A stretch of 64,000 bases of DNA from Rhyacichthys aspro (taxonomy: Eukaryota > Chordata > Actinopteri > Gobiiformes > Rhyacichthyidae): contig CM072152.1 in the NCBI GenBank assembly GCA_036850595.1, positions 13,980,578 through 14,044,577 on the forward strand, written 5' to 3'. The translations under genes and the position numbers were made by a program. Positions 36,913-49,100 of this stretch are shown one piece after another. Within the stretch, counting starts at the first letter, position 1; the number at the start of each line of letters is the position of its first letter. A model generated the notes under the pieces. The model was not told the origin of the DNA, ran no database searches, and saw nothing but the letters and a program-made list of their open reading frames with translations.

Positions 36913-39900
36913 TGAGTTCAGATATCCAGAGATTGTTATCGGACACCAACCTAGCTGTTGAATCTGCTGCCTTCCTCTGTCTGTGGGGCTTGTTTTTTGT
37001 CTGTGTTGACTGGAGGCTTTTGTGTTACTTTTCCTTTTCTTCAAAACACTTTTAGAGTGAAGTACGCTTTTGTTAACGTTTCTTATAAGAAGATTTTTTT
37101 TCTGAGTTATTCTTCTTCTTGAGTTATTTTTTGAGTGAGTGTCGACACAGGCTGACACACGACGCCGTAGACTTGTGGGTATGGTTTGGAAGTCCGAAAA
37201 GAAAACCAGGTACTGTGTCTAAAAAGAAGCTGAAAGTTTCCATACAGTATTATTGTATTGTATTGAAACTCTAAGTATAATTATTGTTGTGTATTTTAAT
37301 CATAAATGTTCTTATCTTGCCCATTTGTGATCTTCTGTGTGTGTTCATCTGTTTTTGTGGTGTGAGTGGGCTCCTTGTCAGGCAGCAGGGGCGACTTTTT
37401 CATTTTCTCTGAGGAGTGGGAGGAGCCTTAAACAAAGAAGCCTTATCCTGTCCACTGGAGCCTGCGGGCTGGAAGCTTGCTGTGGCCTGCTCGCCTGAAA
37501 GTTGCTGTGAAGTTGTAGACCCACTAGAAAAAAAATCTTCCTGCTCAGCTGTTTGATTCCATCTTCTCAAAATAAGAAGCTGACACAGACAGGGATTCTT
37601 TGGGCTTCTCAAAGGAGGTTATATGGGGATATAGTTTGAATTGATTTTCAAATATTGATGTTCAAAAGCTTTGGAGGATTTAAAATAGTAACCGCATATA
37701 AACTATGTTGCTCTAATATAAAGCCATGTACATTTAAATACCACAGTTCACTGCAGTAAGTACTTTTGCAAACAGAAAACTCCAGCTGAACATGCAGCTG
37801 CTTTGTACTGGGAACTTCATGAGTGTGTTGTTCTCATGGAAGTTTCTCTAGAGACCAAAATGGGGAGAAAATAAGACGGGAAGAGCCGCAGTGTGTGCGA
37901 GTGCGGCCAACACTGGTGAAGTCATTGTTACCCTCTTGTTTTACATGAGACTATTTCTGCTGTGCGTTTGAGGGAAGGAGGGAGATGTGGGTGTTTTCAC
38001 TCTTTGTGTTCACTTTGTGTTGTTTGCTTTGCCTTCTTGTTGGTCGTTTCCATATTCAATCTGTTCCAGCTTTGATAACAAAGGATTTTCTTCACTTCTT
38101 TCTCTCTCTCTCTGCAGTCACTTATCTGGCAAATATGTTTCAGAGTGTTGCATGAGTGAAATGATTCATGAGCAGTTTGTTATATTACTCCCATCAGAAA
38201 TGTTTGTTCTTAAGCCATTGTTTTACTGCATATTGAATATTAATGCACTCAATACCTGATAATAAGATACATTTACTTAGGGTCTGGACCTTATGAATAG
38301 ACACGTTAGCTGCCCGCTTCTGCTCAGAACTGCTCTGAAAGCTTGGAACCAGCAGAATGAGCTCCAAGATGTTTAGATACTGTTTATACATAGCCTGAGT
38401 TAGCCCTGTGGCTTACTCTCTGTGCGTATGCTTGTGTGTGTCTATATTCATTTTGTGGCTTTCTGCAGACCTCGCAGATCAGGGGCCCAGTTGTAACCTG
38501 CGGTCAAGCCTTCATCCTCCTCCTCCTCTTTTTTTTTTTGGTCGTCTTTTCTGCTCCATGATTCTTCCCAGATGTTTCCTGTGTGTGTATCTCTCTCTCT
38601 TTTCTCTCTTCACTTCTTCTTTATTTATTTCTTCAAGGAGAAGGATGTGAACTTCTGCCCAGCTAAGATTTGTAGTGAGGTTCCCTCTAAAGGCTTCTGA
38701 GCACAATAGTGAGAAAAAAACTAGCACTCTCATGGCTTTCCTTGTGTTAAAGTAAAAATAATCTCAACAAATCACAGGCTAAATCTGGCACACGCACACT
38801 GTTTTTTAAAGCATATTGTTCCTATGTTTGTATCTATAGTTTTTCCATTGTTTGTCAAGAGACTTGTAGCGGTTTGTGAGGCCTGAAAACAGAAGCATAG
38901 ATCAAACAACACTCTTTGCCATGATCGTAAACTCTTGAAGAGGTTAAAGACAGACTTGTGAATGGCAACATAAAAGGCTGTACTTAAAGACAGATGACAG
39001 TGGTGATATAATAGTAATATTGTGGAGGATATATGACATAGGATATCATTTATCTATTGAGGGTTGGACTTTATGGAGCTTAAATGAAGGGATCTTTTGA
39101 TGAAAGCCCACCACAGTGAGTACCACTAATACCAGCCTGCAAATAAGCCATCGTAAATAAAATTGATTTCTGGTCTAACACCACTTTGTATTTTTGCGAA
39201 TAAAAGCTTTCTTAAATTCAAATATGAAATTTGGATTAGGGCTATGTGTTTGTGATGACCATCTCTCGAGTCCTTTACCTCCTTAGCCCCAGACTTGGCA
39301 AGCCTCACTTAGCTTTAGCCCCCGATACCACCCACATGCCCCTGTCTCATCCACTGTCCGCCCCTTTTAATCCTGACCCTCTCTTCCCAGCTGCAACCCT
39401 AACCATAATTGAGAGGTGAGTATGGGAGACAAAAGGAGCGGGTGGGTTATGAATGGCTGATCCTGGCATGAAACGCACTCTGGGGTTTGGTGGGGCAATC
39501 AAGCGTGGGGACGAAGGGGGTGGCTGTGTGTTCGGCAGCTAAGCTATTCATTGGTTGAATTTGTTGATCCCGTGTGTTGGCTCCAGTGGCGGCCCCTCTT
39601 GTGTGAGGATGTGGGCATGCATGCTCCTTGGCAATGATTCGAGTTTGGAGCAATTTTCACAAGTTAACTCAAGATGCAGCTGCTGTGAAGAGAGAGCTAA
39701 ATCGGTCTCTTAGCTGATTGAAACTGTTTATCTCGTTTAGAAGAGACTGTTTAGAGAAATTACATTTTCTTGAGTGCAATTATGACAAAGTGATTACATT
39801 TTACTAGCCTTTTCGAAAAGACCTAAATGTGTGTTGGTAGGTGATCATTCTGGTTTCAGCCAAATTCTCCCTCCTCCAGCCCACAGGAAGTTTGTTGCCG

Positions 39901-42068
39901 ATCATAAGAAAAAGGAAGACAAAGAGCTGTTGGGAAGGTCTTTCCAAAAAGGAAACTACCAGCCTCTCAGTCTTAAAGTAGAGTTCCAAAGCATTCACAA
40001 GCATCTCCCCTCACCCCTCGTCCCCCCACCTCACTATTCTGTTTTTCCAGATGCTTCACCCAACACTCAGGTTGCTTGGTCACATGGATCTACAACTGTT
40101 TGTCCTAACTGGTTGTTTTGCATCCAAACAAACCCTTGGGGTCGCAGCAGCTTTTTCACTTTGACTTTCCTTGTGTGTATTCAGGCTTTGTCACATGGGC
40201 CTCTGGAGCAGAATGTACAATGGCTTTCACGTTTTGTTTATAGCAGCTTGTTGTTGTACAGCGGTAGTTTTTCTATAGTAGTTTTAACCACTTTCAGTCA
40301 GTATTCAGACTTTAGTGTTATGCCAGAGTGAGCAAATGTGAATGGAAGTAGCAAAAGCTAGAGGAGATAACGTTAGCCAGTACATTCATCTTACTCCCTG
40401 TTAGTGCCTCATACTATCAGAGGGCTGCAGTAATGGTCTAACAGACAGAGAACCAGGTTTATTTGGTATTTTAGCTGTTAGTGTAAACAGTATCTGTAAA
40501 CAAAAAGGAGAAGGCTAGAAACTCATCCAAAGCTCATATATAGCAGTGCAGCTGGCCTCAGTTTAATCAGATTGTGTTGCATTGAGGAAACTACTCTTGA
40601 GCTTTGAACTACGTGGCCATGATGCCCTGCTGTGCAGGAGTGAATTTGGAGTGGATCCATGTTGGCTAAAGTCAGCCGAGTGTTCCTTCCTTCCTCTTAG
40701 GAGCACAAAAAGCCCTTATCAAGCCCCAGAGCAATCTGAGAAACAAATGTGTGTTTCTTTATGCCAGTATTATTCGTAACGTGGATCCTGCTGTATTGGA
40801 GCCCCATTTAAATGTCTTCTTTTGTTTAACCCTTTTTCAACCAACCCCGGTGTTGTTTTTGTAAAGTCTAAATCTTCAAAAGTATTGACTTAACATGTAC
40901 TCTTTAATTTCTCCTAAAATTCAAGTCTTTGTTTTATTCTATGTTAATCCAGGAAACCTAATGGAGATTATCGCAGCTCTTCGCTCTCAAAGGACCGCAG
41001 CCGGAGCCCCACTGAGCGCCTGGTGATGCCTAGTTCTCTGGCAGTACACAGCAACCACCTTTACACCCACCACCACCACCACCTGGCCAGTCTAGCCGGC
41101 ATGGACCAGCCTCTGGCCCTCACCAAGAACAGCATGGTGGAGTCAGCACGAAGCAGCAGTCTGGCCACAGTGCCACACACAGTCAGCGCCGTGGAGCGCC
41201 AGCAGGTACAATGCTGTTTTTGTATCTCATGTTTTACTGCAAATTGAACTCAAGTAGTTTAATAGAGGAATAGTACAGGAATCCCCTAAGGATTTATTTG
41301 TGTTTGTGTTTCAGAATCGCCCGTCTGTGATCACATGCGCTCCAGCAAACAACCGAAACTGTAACTTCACTCACTGTCCTGTCTCCCACAATGGCTGCTC
41401 TAACCTCACTAACTACAGGAGAATCAACAGTAAGTTTGCACAAATAACAAATCACATTTTTCATATCATTACAACATTAAGGAGAAGACAACTACAGTTA
41501 TGTTTTGTTATATTTTTAAAGGGATGAGTGCCCTTTAGTTTAGTTTAGATCGTTATAACATCTCTATTTTGTTACTGTCAGTGAGTGTCAGTCATGTGGG
41601 CTCATACTGTAACTGTGGCTACTTTTATGAAGCCAGTGAAATTCAGAGGATCTCATTGAGGTCAACAGTGAAATGTCAAACTGCAGTGAAGATATGCAGA
41701 CCTTCAAGATCCAGTGACATAAAAAGCACACTGATTGTAAAAACAAAACGCAGTACAAAAAAAGCAATGTTTATTAATCCTTTTCATCCGTCATCTTCTG
41801 TGTGTCTTTAGCTAACACAGTCTGCGACCCTGTCATCGAGGAGCATTTCCGCCGCAGTCTCGGGAAAAATTACAAGGAGCCCGAACCTGCTGCCACCAAC
41901 TCTGTGTCCATCACGGGCTCAGTGGATGACCACTTTGCCAAGGCCCTGGGCGACGCCTGGCTGCAGATCAAAAATAAGGGCAGTCCCTCATCGTCCGGCA
42001 GCAGCCCCAACTCCTCCCCCGACAGTCACGCAGTCAATCACAACCACTCCCCGTCTGTGGTCTCCTGA
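23861..42068 (+). CDS. vgll4: Vestigial-like family member 4, TEAD co-repressor (two isoforms)
   Basis: VGLL4 binds TEAD factors in the nucleus through two Tondu motifs, displaces YAP/TAZ and so restrains Hippo-pathway growth output. Shared exons 35034-35262, 40953-41205, 41315-41429 and 41812-42068 join either exon 1a (23861-23924; 305 aa, N-terminus METPLDVLSRAASFVHANEE) or exon 1b (31508-31589; 311 aa, N-terminus MLLTKMDLLNYQYLDKMNNN). Both first exons end in phase 1. In long-isoform numbering: a 17-Ser tract (about 43-59), the conserved HRTGPPPISPTKRK, five His, QPLALTKNS, the Cys/His-containing NRPSVITC..CNFTHCP, Tondu 1 DPVIEEHFRRSLGKNY (232-247), Tondu 2 SVDDHFAKALGDAWLQIK (263-280), and the C-terminus HSPSVVS. 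All match VGLL4 and not VGLL1-3. Teleosts carry vgll4 paralogues, so the a/b suffix is left open; the syntenic position is that of mammalian VGLL4. Confidence 0.97.
30383..30431. repeat. 49-bp inverted repeat (near-palindrome)
   Basis: Outer arms GGTTATAAT / ATTATAACC and inner arms GTATACATTAAA / TTTAATGTATAC are both perfectly complementary, separated by mismatched 3-nt segments and one central base, giving 21 pairs. The element is AT-rich and intronic. Confidence 0.95.
30746..30760 (+). promoter_or_regulatory. CTCF-type motif 3
   Basis: ACACCAGGGGGCAGG on the plus strand matches the CTCF core except at the first base. It lies about 0.75 kb upstream of the internal vgll4 start and points opposite to motifs 1 and 2. 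Occupancy is inferred. Confidence 0.55.
31050..31507 (+). promoter_or_regulatory. vgll4: Internal vgll4 promoter and 5' UTR of exon 1b
   Basis: The exon 1b coding sequence has no splice acceptor immediately upstream, and the preceding 400 bp are relatively CpG-rich (31120-31400). This fits a separate promoter like that of the human long isoform. No TATA box is convincing. The start site is unresolved. Confidence 0.5.
31508..31589 (+). CDS. vgll4: vgll4 exon 1b (alternative first exon)
   Basis: Codes residues 1-27 plus one base. An in-frame TAA sits directly before the ATG (31505-31507), which fixes the reading start. Met6 is a possible second start. The donor is GTGAGC. MDLLNYQYLDKMNNNIGILC is nearly the human long-isoform N-terminus. 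Confidence 0.95.
31590..35033 (+). other. vgll4: vgll4 intron 1b
   Basis: Intron of 3.4 kb between exon 1b and shared exon 2. Nothing coding or RNA-like is recognised. An octamer ATTTGCAT lies at about 31609-31616, just after the donor. Confidence 0.65.
35034..35262 (+). CDS. vgll4: vgll4 shared exon 2
   Basis: Codes EAALRGDPRLQS, a 17-residue Ser tract (35081-35131), HRTGPPPISPTKRKLSGDQGD and EHVAKMSRLFAAQL. Either first exon supplies the first base of its opening codon, giving Gly from 1b and Ser from 1a. It ends in phase 2 at the donor GTATGT. Confidence 0.95.
35263..40952 (+). other. vgll4: vgll4 intron 2
   Basis: Intron of 5.7 kb with no recognisable nested gene. A CA microsatellite lies at 36879-36912. 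The 166-codon open frame at 39831-40331 has no codon, domain or splice support. Confidence 0.65.
36879..36912. repeat. (AC)n microsatellite
   Basis: A 34-bp AC tract with one AA interruption, in vgll4 intron 2. Confidence 0.95.
40953..41205 (+). CDS. vgll4: vgll4 shared exon 3
   Basis: Codes KPNGDYRSSSLSKDRSRSP, a five-His run (41068-41082), MDQPLALTKNS and VERQQ. SRSP/T motifs and QPLALTKNS are conserved in VGLL4. It ends in phase 0 at the donor GTACAA. The intron that follows is only 109 bp. Confidence 0.95.
41315..41429 (+). CDS. vgll4: vgll4 shared exon 4
   Basis: Codes NRPSVITCAPANNRNCNF, then THCPVSHNGCSNLTNYRRIN. The Cys and His spacing is conserved in VGLL4 orthologues. It ends in phase 1 at the donor GTAAGT. 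Confidence 0.95.
41812..42068 (+). CDS. vgll4: vgll4 terminal coding exon with both Tondu motifs
   Basis: Codes both TEAD-binding motifs, VIEEHFRRSLGKNY and VDDHFAKALGDAWLQ, a Ser/Pro-rich linker and the terminal SPSVVS, then TGA at 42066-42068. Key contact residues (His-Phe and Leu in each motif) are intact, so TEAD binding should be preserved. Confidence 0.96.
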
Positions 42069-45000
42069 AGGAGGCAGGCCTTTCCCCGACTCTGCCTATC
42101 ACCCCAGCTTCTACAGCCAGCCCCGCCTGCTGGACCGCAAACTGCCACAAACCCTTCAAACCTGGCATCAGTGAAGCAATAACAACATGCTCTATACTTT
42201 GTTAATGACAGAAGACATTAAGTAATAAGTAGTTTCACTTTGGGACTGACTGGAGCGACAGGTTGCTCCCCTCAAATCTTTCATCATCCCTGCATGCCAC
42301 GCTTGGAGCTGAGCAACAGTCTGTAGTTATGTACATAATGAGAGAGATACAGTGGTGTTTTAATTATTAATTTCTTTTTTTTCCTTCTTGTTTGTTTCTT
42401 TAACAGTAGTTTTTGTTTTTTTTACTGCTTTTTATCACAAGATGGCTCATGTTTAACAGAAACACTTTGAAAATTCAGCAAATTCTCACTGGTCATCTGA
42501 CTTTGCACCAAAGACACCTCAGACCCTGATGTTTTTTTGGGATTGCCCCTAAAACGAATCCACAAAGAGCCACCTGTTAAGTTCATCTCCTGAAACCTTC
42601 TCTGTATGCTCTGCTGGTTAGGTTACTTTACACTAGAGTCAGTGACTAGTTTCATTTGCATTACAGCTGTACATGTACTGGCATTGCCACGACTAGAAAA
42701 ACGAATAAGACTGACACAGATAGCAACTTTTTGAACCAAATTTTGACCTAAAATTGGAATAGAAAATGAAATCTATTTTTATACTCCAGCCTTATTGTTT
42801 ATCAGAATCTGTTGTTCACTGTTGGCATAGAGTAAGTTGCTACTGCTTTCAACTAAATGACAAAGTGCAGTCATGTTCTTAAATCAGCTAAGGCTGTAGG
42901 CGTGATGCAGTAGCCGTACTGGAACATAAGGCTGGAAGGTTGAACAAGCCGTAGAGAGCCCAGTGCTGCGGGGCCTGGAGGCATACAGTGATGAGGCGAC
43001 ACATGACACTCCATGTTACTTTGTGGTTTCTCTAACGGTGCAGGTCAGATGTCTTTAAATAGGCTTGTTTCAAAAGCAGGCTGTCATAATTATGTTTGTC
43101 TCATTTTCCACCTTCTCCACACTTGTGTTTGTGGGAGTTCTGCAGAGTTTGAAGGGTATCTAATGCTTACACACCTGCATGGGTTTGTTTTGTTTTAATA
43201 GCTGGTATCTATTAGTGTTTTTAAGCATTTCAATCTTAATTATTAGCCTTTTTGACAGACATTAGTTACTTGTATTGTTGTCAGTAACAGACAGACACTA
43301 TACATTTACTGCTGGGTCAGTTGTACTCCATATTATTATTGTTATTATTACATTTTTATGTTGTTTTCCATTAATATCAATAGGCTAACAAACATCTGTA
43401 GTAGGACAGCCTCTGGACAGGCTCTGTTCAATGTGACCGCTGCTTTTCTCAAAACCATTACTGAGCAACAGGCCATCTTGATGAGTGGCTTTGGGATGAG
43501 CAGCCAGTAAAGCTTTTTTAAGATGTTGATCCATCATTGGTACAGAATGCTACAGCCTTCAGCATGACTGAGCTCAGGCACCAAGTTGGCACAAAGATGT
43601 CAGCAGGAGTAGCGTAGATATGCTATTTAAGATAACAAAGCACTTGTGTTATTAATGGGGCCTAATTTAAATGTTAGCTTTCTACCTGTAGACGTTTATT
43701 TTTTGTGTCCAGACTTGGTGTCTAAATCCTCTTGCATTTGAGTGCTTCCACCCTAAACATTATATTATGTGTATCTTCAGCTAGAGTCCTGCAGTCTGTG
43801 AAATGACTTGCTGTGTAAAAGAGCCTGCGCCAAGGTATCATACATTCCTCCGATAGGGAACTCTGTACAGACCGTTTCTGCACTCATCCCAGTGAGAACA
43901 CAGCTTATTATGAGCTTATTAGCTTACGGAGCTTATTATTGAAATGATAGAATAGGGCCATGCTGTTCATTTTGTAGCAATGGAGCAAGCACCAATGGCT
44001 TTACTTGAGAGCTTAAGTTGTTGCAGGAAGCAAAAAGGGTTCATACTGACAGATACATTTACGTGTTCACTGAGTGGAAAGCTTGGTGTTGGTACAATGT
44101 CCGCACATTCCATCCTTAGGAAAAGCAGAATGGACGATTGATCTCACTTTGAAATCTGAAAGAAACCGGGGAGCCGTCATATTATTTACGCTAAAGTGGT
44201 GTTTGTATTTCTCAGTCAGGTTCAAAGTGGTGGTTTTGGGGCTAAAGTTAAGAAGCTGAGCTTCTGAAAGAAACCTGCGAGATGTTGAAGTGCCACTGAA
44301 AGTCTCTTAAAGCTGTTGGAGGGATGGCTCCCTTCTCTTTGGTTCATTTGGCCATGCTTGAAAACATGGGGAAAAGTGCTTGGTGTCCAGAGGATATTGT
44401 TTTCTCTATTGTTCTTTCATCATTTCACTACCAGCCTGTAGGTAGTAGACACTCTTTCTGCTTTGGCACACACTCCCTACACTCTGTAGGAGAATCACTT
44501 AATAAAGACTTTTTTATAATGGGTAACTATAAGACCATCATTACGCTGTGCGTAACGAATGTACAGAGAAAAAAAATCGTAGGTATTTTTTGAGGAACAA
44601 TTAATTTGTTAATGATATGTAGCTATTTAATTGTTGTTTTCCCTGTCCTATATTGTAATCATTGCATTTTCTCTTGTGAAAAAGTTGATCTTTTTTGTTA
44701 ATAGATTTTGTCTTGTTAGAGTAAAGATTCAAGTGCAGGAACACAGTAAACGTATGAAACCACAAAGAGCCACTAGTGTGGCCGTGACAATCGCTACTTC
44801 CATTAATCTCCATTGAACTTGTGTTGAACATGTGACTTTTGAGACATGTGGACAAAGAGTTTACTCATGAGCAATAAATGTGTCTCTTCAAAGGTTTCTT
44901 ATGTAATAAGCATGTGATGTGAGAAAGGACGTTGGTGTGATTCCCTTGTCACTCATTTCTCAATGATTTCCATTAACATCCAGAAAATAACACTACATCT

Positions 45001-45310
45001 TGTGTGATGTAATAGTGACATTTTTGTACACATATGTTGTGTATGTGGCTAAACGGAACAATTTAGTATTGGGGATTTTGCCTTAATGTTATGGGGTTAT
45101 TTAACATAAGATTAATCAAACAAATGTGCAGCAAAGTCTTTTTGAAGTGGAAGTAGCTTGTACTTGGTGGTAGTAATACTCTGAACTGTAAAACATTTGT
45201 ATCAAAACAGTTTGTGGCTGTGTCTTCTGCTGAAAAGGTTATGGCAGGCCACCTTTTTGTACGTAAAGTAGCCTCGATGAACAATAAAGTGCTTTTAAAC
45301 CACAGAAACA
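42069..45310 (+). other. vgll4: vgll4 3' UTR
   Basis: About 3.2 kb of AU-rich non-coding sequence after the stop, with AATAAA signals at 44501-44506, 44873-44878 and 45283-45288. A Pumilio-type TGTACATA is at 42330-42337. An imperfect triplicate AGCTTATTA lies around 43912-43937. The extent is inferred from the last signal with a GT-rich downstream region. Confidence 0.6.
45283..45288 (+). terminator. vgll4: vgll4 polyadenylation signal (distal)
   Basis: AATAAA followed about 25 bp later by a T/GT-rich run (45319-45337). Two earlier AATAAA sites at 44501 and 44873 could produce shorter 3' ends. Confidence 0.55.
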
Positions 45311-45449
45311 TTTGTGAGACTTTTGTTGTCTTGTTGTCCAAAAGATGGTAGAATATACAGGGTTGTATTTGTTATTTCAAAAACAAGAAGACCAGGTGAA
45401 GTCAAGGGTCAGTTTCTACAAACCACTCATTACTTTGTGACTTTTGCAG

Positions 45450-46148
45450 TTTATTTCTTGGAAAGCTCCTGCATTCGATAATAAGGACAAATACCAAAAA
45501 ACAGGAGTTGAAAGTTTATTGTAGCAGATACTGACACTTCTTTTAATATGAAATAAAAATGATGCCATTTCATAAATATGCAAGCTGTAGTTAAAGTTTA
45601 CATTGCGTACATTACAGTGAATGCAGTTGATGTTACCTCTTTAAAAAATAGTACAAAACATGAAAACACACACATGCATTTACACACAGATGTGCAACAA
45701 GTGATTTTTTTTCAATATTCACTTAAGCACAAGACATGGTACAGTTAAATACTTGAATATTTCCAGAACAATCACTTCTGACATTAAGATAATGGGAGGA
45801 TTTACTCCACATGATTTAAAAATGACTGCGGTTTATTTACTTGCACCTTTTTCAACAAATCATACAGTGCAAAATATGGAGTGAGTGAAGATAAGAAATT
45901 ACACAAGTCTCAAGTCTGTAAACACGAGGCTGGTCACACTTGATAGTGAATTAGAAAAAGGTACATTCTGCACTGATGAAACAGTACAGACAAAAGAAAA
46001 GTTAACTTTTGGTAAAGTCCAACTGTTGTTTCAGCATTTTAATGTACAGTATAATATTTATTTATTCAGTTGATCTTCCAGACTTACATAAGAAAAAAAT
46101 ACAAGTGTAGAAAAGTCCTCTGCAGAGATAACCATCTTGTTTTTGCAC
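45450..46148 (-). other. atg7: atg7 3' UTR (probable extent)
   Basis: Minus-strand sequence after the atg7 stop contains AATAAA signals at 46061-46066, 46057-46062, 45832-45837, 45515-45520 and 45450-45455. Which one is used cannot be decided from sequence. The gene ends tail-to-tail with vgll4. Confidence 0.5.
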
Positions 46149-46181
46149 TTAGATGCTTTCATCATCGCTCATATCCCAAAT
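46149..46181 (-). CDS. atg7: atg7 terminal coding exon (10 codons)
   Basis: Codes IWDMSDDESI and TAA (46149-46151), after the minus-strand acceptor TTTCCAG. The acidic tail differs conservatively from the mammalian IWDMSDDETI. It is too short to be found by open-frame length and is recognised by its sequence and splice site. Confidence 0.94.
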   Translation of the reverse strand: MWDMSDDESI

Positions 46182-49100
46182 CTGGAAAAAAAAGAGAAAT
46201 TTAAGAAGCTCATCTGAGTCAGTGCAATTCAATTACAGACAGAACTGATATTTCTTATCCACATTAAAGCTTTCTTTTGAATAGATTTTAGATGGACCCT
46301 GTGTACAACCTACCGTTCAGCTTTTTTTGGCAGCACAATTGACTTGTACAAGACCTTTCAAAGGTAATTACTAAAAATCACTGCTAAGATGTTTCTTACT
46401 GGGAAGTGACAGCAGTGTGTAACTGACACACATGCACACACAGACAGAAAAAACCTCCTTTGCAGTTGTGTGTCAGTAAACAACAGCGGTCTTCTCGTGG
46501 TAGCACATTCTTCTCATTCTCTCTCTGTAAGACGTAATTCACATACCTCCAACACTGTCTGGAATGTTACACACGGCTCGGACTCTCTACACTCTCACAC
46601 ACGCGGTTTTGACACATTCATGCTGCATTCCTTTGAGCACCGCTGTTCCAAAAGTAAGCATTTCAAGCCCAGAAGAAAGCCTATGTAAGTAAAAGTGACA
46701 TCTTATATGTTTTTCCTACAATGTAATTTTAGACACTTACTACTAAATTTGTCTAGAAAACTTGTATTTTATATATTATCACATAAAAAAACACTTCAGT
46801 GTCATATTTTAGTGACAGTTTAGCACACAGAGACATCATTGTGATATGTCCTGAGGTCCACTTGTAAACAGTCAGAGCATCTAAAGGGAACAGTACAATC
46901 TCAGTACGTGTCCTGAACTCCGCACATCATGTGACTCTAACACATCAATTTAAGCAAAAGTAATGAGAGTCTCATTAAGGCGGACCCAGAGATAAGCACT
47001 AAACTAAATCATATGTTGTTGATGTTCCTAGGCTTTTTTGGGGCTTAATTGGAATATGTGTTTTTCCCACTAAATGAGGATATTTTCATTTTTCAGTAAA
47101 AAAACATTATTCATCTAGCTATTTGTTTCCTTCCTGCTCCCACACAGCTAATGTGAAACCAAAAAACATGACCTCACATTAAGACTGCATATGCATAAGT
47201 AATAGAAGTAGGATAACCATTCAGTACGGACAGAATAAAGGTTAATACAGCCACACCAGCTGCTAATGTAATAACAGTGGTGTAAAGCTAACAAGACAAG
47301 TACAATAAACCTCAAAAATGTGTATTTCATACCAAGAACCCAGTATAAAATGTATATTTTTATTAGTCCCTTTCTCTGACACTTCTTCCTTCAGATCACA
47401 CTCCTGAGTATCTGACCCAGAAGTCTAGGTCTCCTATTGGTCCTTTCATGTCTTGGTCATGACTCCTGGGTTTGGGTTAGTGTGCTCAATCATCTAATAT
47501 GACTTCAGTTTATATTGTTAGACATGACAATTCTCTTATGCACTCTATTCTGTGTGTGTTCTTATTGTTATTCAGGTCATGATACACCACAGCATCTATC
47601 ATCTAACATTTTACTGTCCACGTTGGCTTTCTACTTTGCTGAAACCTCCTCAGGTCTTCCCTGGAGGGTTTGGGGCAGTGTGGGGGATTGGGGACAAATT
47701 CATGTCAAAGCTTGACATTGTGCATTTCTGCTTCACTACTGCCAGAGCGCGAGCATCAAAAGAACCGCAAGCAAAGAGCGCTTTGAAACCGGGCGACACT
47801 GGAGCCCCTCTCTGGCCCGCTGCCACGCCAATGCCCTGTGTGTGTTTTGAGGAATCCTTTGTGCAAAACGAAAAAGCAAGGAGACATTGTGAAGGGGGTA
47901 GATGTAGAGCTTATGTAACTCAAGCCAACAACTTTACTACACTCTGTCACATCAACGCTGAATACTTGGGATGTTTCTCAACTGTTTACCCCAGTTGTAG
48001 CAACACATAAGCAGATTTGTGTTAAGTAGAGCTCGAAATAAAGAACTCCTCCGACAGGTCCAATTAGGGGGCATGTTGAGATCACCATTTAACAAACACA
48101 AAGAGAAACCAATGAATCAAAATGTATGCTATCCTATCTGACCCCACTCTGTAATACACTATGGCCACCGCTTAAATGGATTGGCAGAAAATTAGAGGGA
48201 GCCTTATCACTGTAGGACCTCGAGAAAAAACTCCGCGCTAGACGAGCGCTAAGCTGCATGTAATCGTCATGTGAATGTGTCTGTAATCAGTTGGGCTGGG
48301 GCTGATATGACAACAATAATCCATGGCTCAAAACAACGCCGGGATCTGATCAGATAGAGTTTAAAGCCGAGGACTGTGGCACTGCTGCCAACACTCTGCC
48401 GCTGACGATTAGAGTTCAAGCACAACGACGACACAACGCGAAGCTCAGCATGAAGGTCTTCAACTGATGAAAGCAATAGAGTATTTGCAAATCTTTACAG
48501 TATTTGTAGCCTCTTTTACTGCTCATCTCAGGGTAGTGTCTTCTTATGGGATCACGCCCTGTTTATGCGGGTGGCCCCAGTGGGAATCCAGCTTCTAACG
48601 CTATTCAACGAGCCTCTACCCAAACCACCGATGCCTTGCTATTAAACACACATCTGCTTTACATATTAGAACTGACACCAAAGCACAAGCGCAAAGTCAG
48701 GCTTTCATCTCCGAGACTGGCTCCATCTGATATGCAATTAGGAGACCACACAGAGGGACGTGGTTTACAGCTGCTGGATGCACTGCACTGAAAGGAAGTC
48801 AAAGTGAGTTTTGGGAGAAGCTGAAGAAGTTAAAAAGACACCTGTTATAATCAAAAGTATATAATAACTCTTTAACATACAGGCAGATATTACCTACATT
48901 CATGTCATCTGTGATTACCATTATAGAGTAACACAAATGCTAACTAAAACTCTATAAAATATACAGTTTAAATGGGTTTTTTTGTTGTTTGCTTTGTTTT
49001 TTCAATTGGAAAAGTGGATGAAGAGATGAAAACCTCATCCCAACATCATGGAGTCTGGCCTGGTCCTGTCTGGGATTACAGTGTCTAGTTAAGCCTACTT

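Noticed and set aside
39831..40331. 166-codon open frame in vgll4 intron 2
   Set aside because: No recognised domain, no splice or promoter context, and composition typical of translated non-coding DNA.
41926..42174. Overlapping open frame across the vgll4 stop codon
   Set aside because: Out of frame with the conserved Tondu-coding frame, with no homology of its own.
42503..42508. TTGCAC as a miR-130 target in the vgll4 3' UTR
   Set aside because: Only an offset six-base match; the base required for a standard 7-mer seed site is absent.
47552..48010. 152-codon open frame in the last atg7 intron
   Set aside because: No homology recognised and no conserved motif; it overlaps two other equally unsupported frames.
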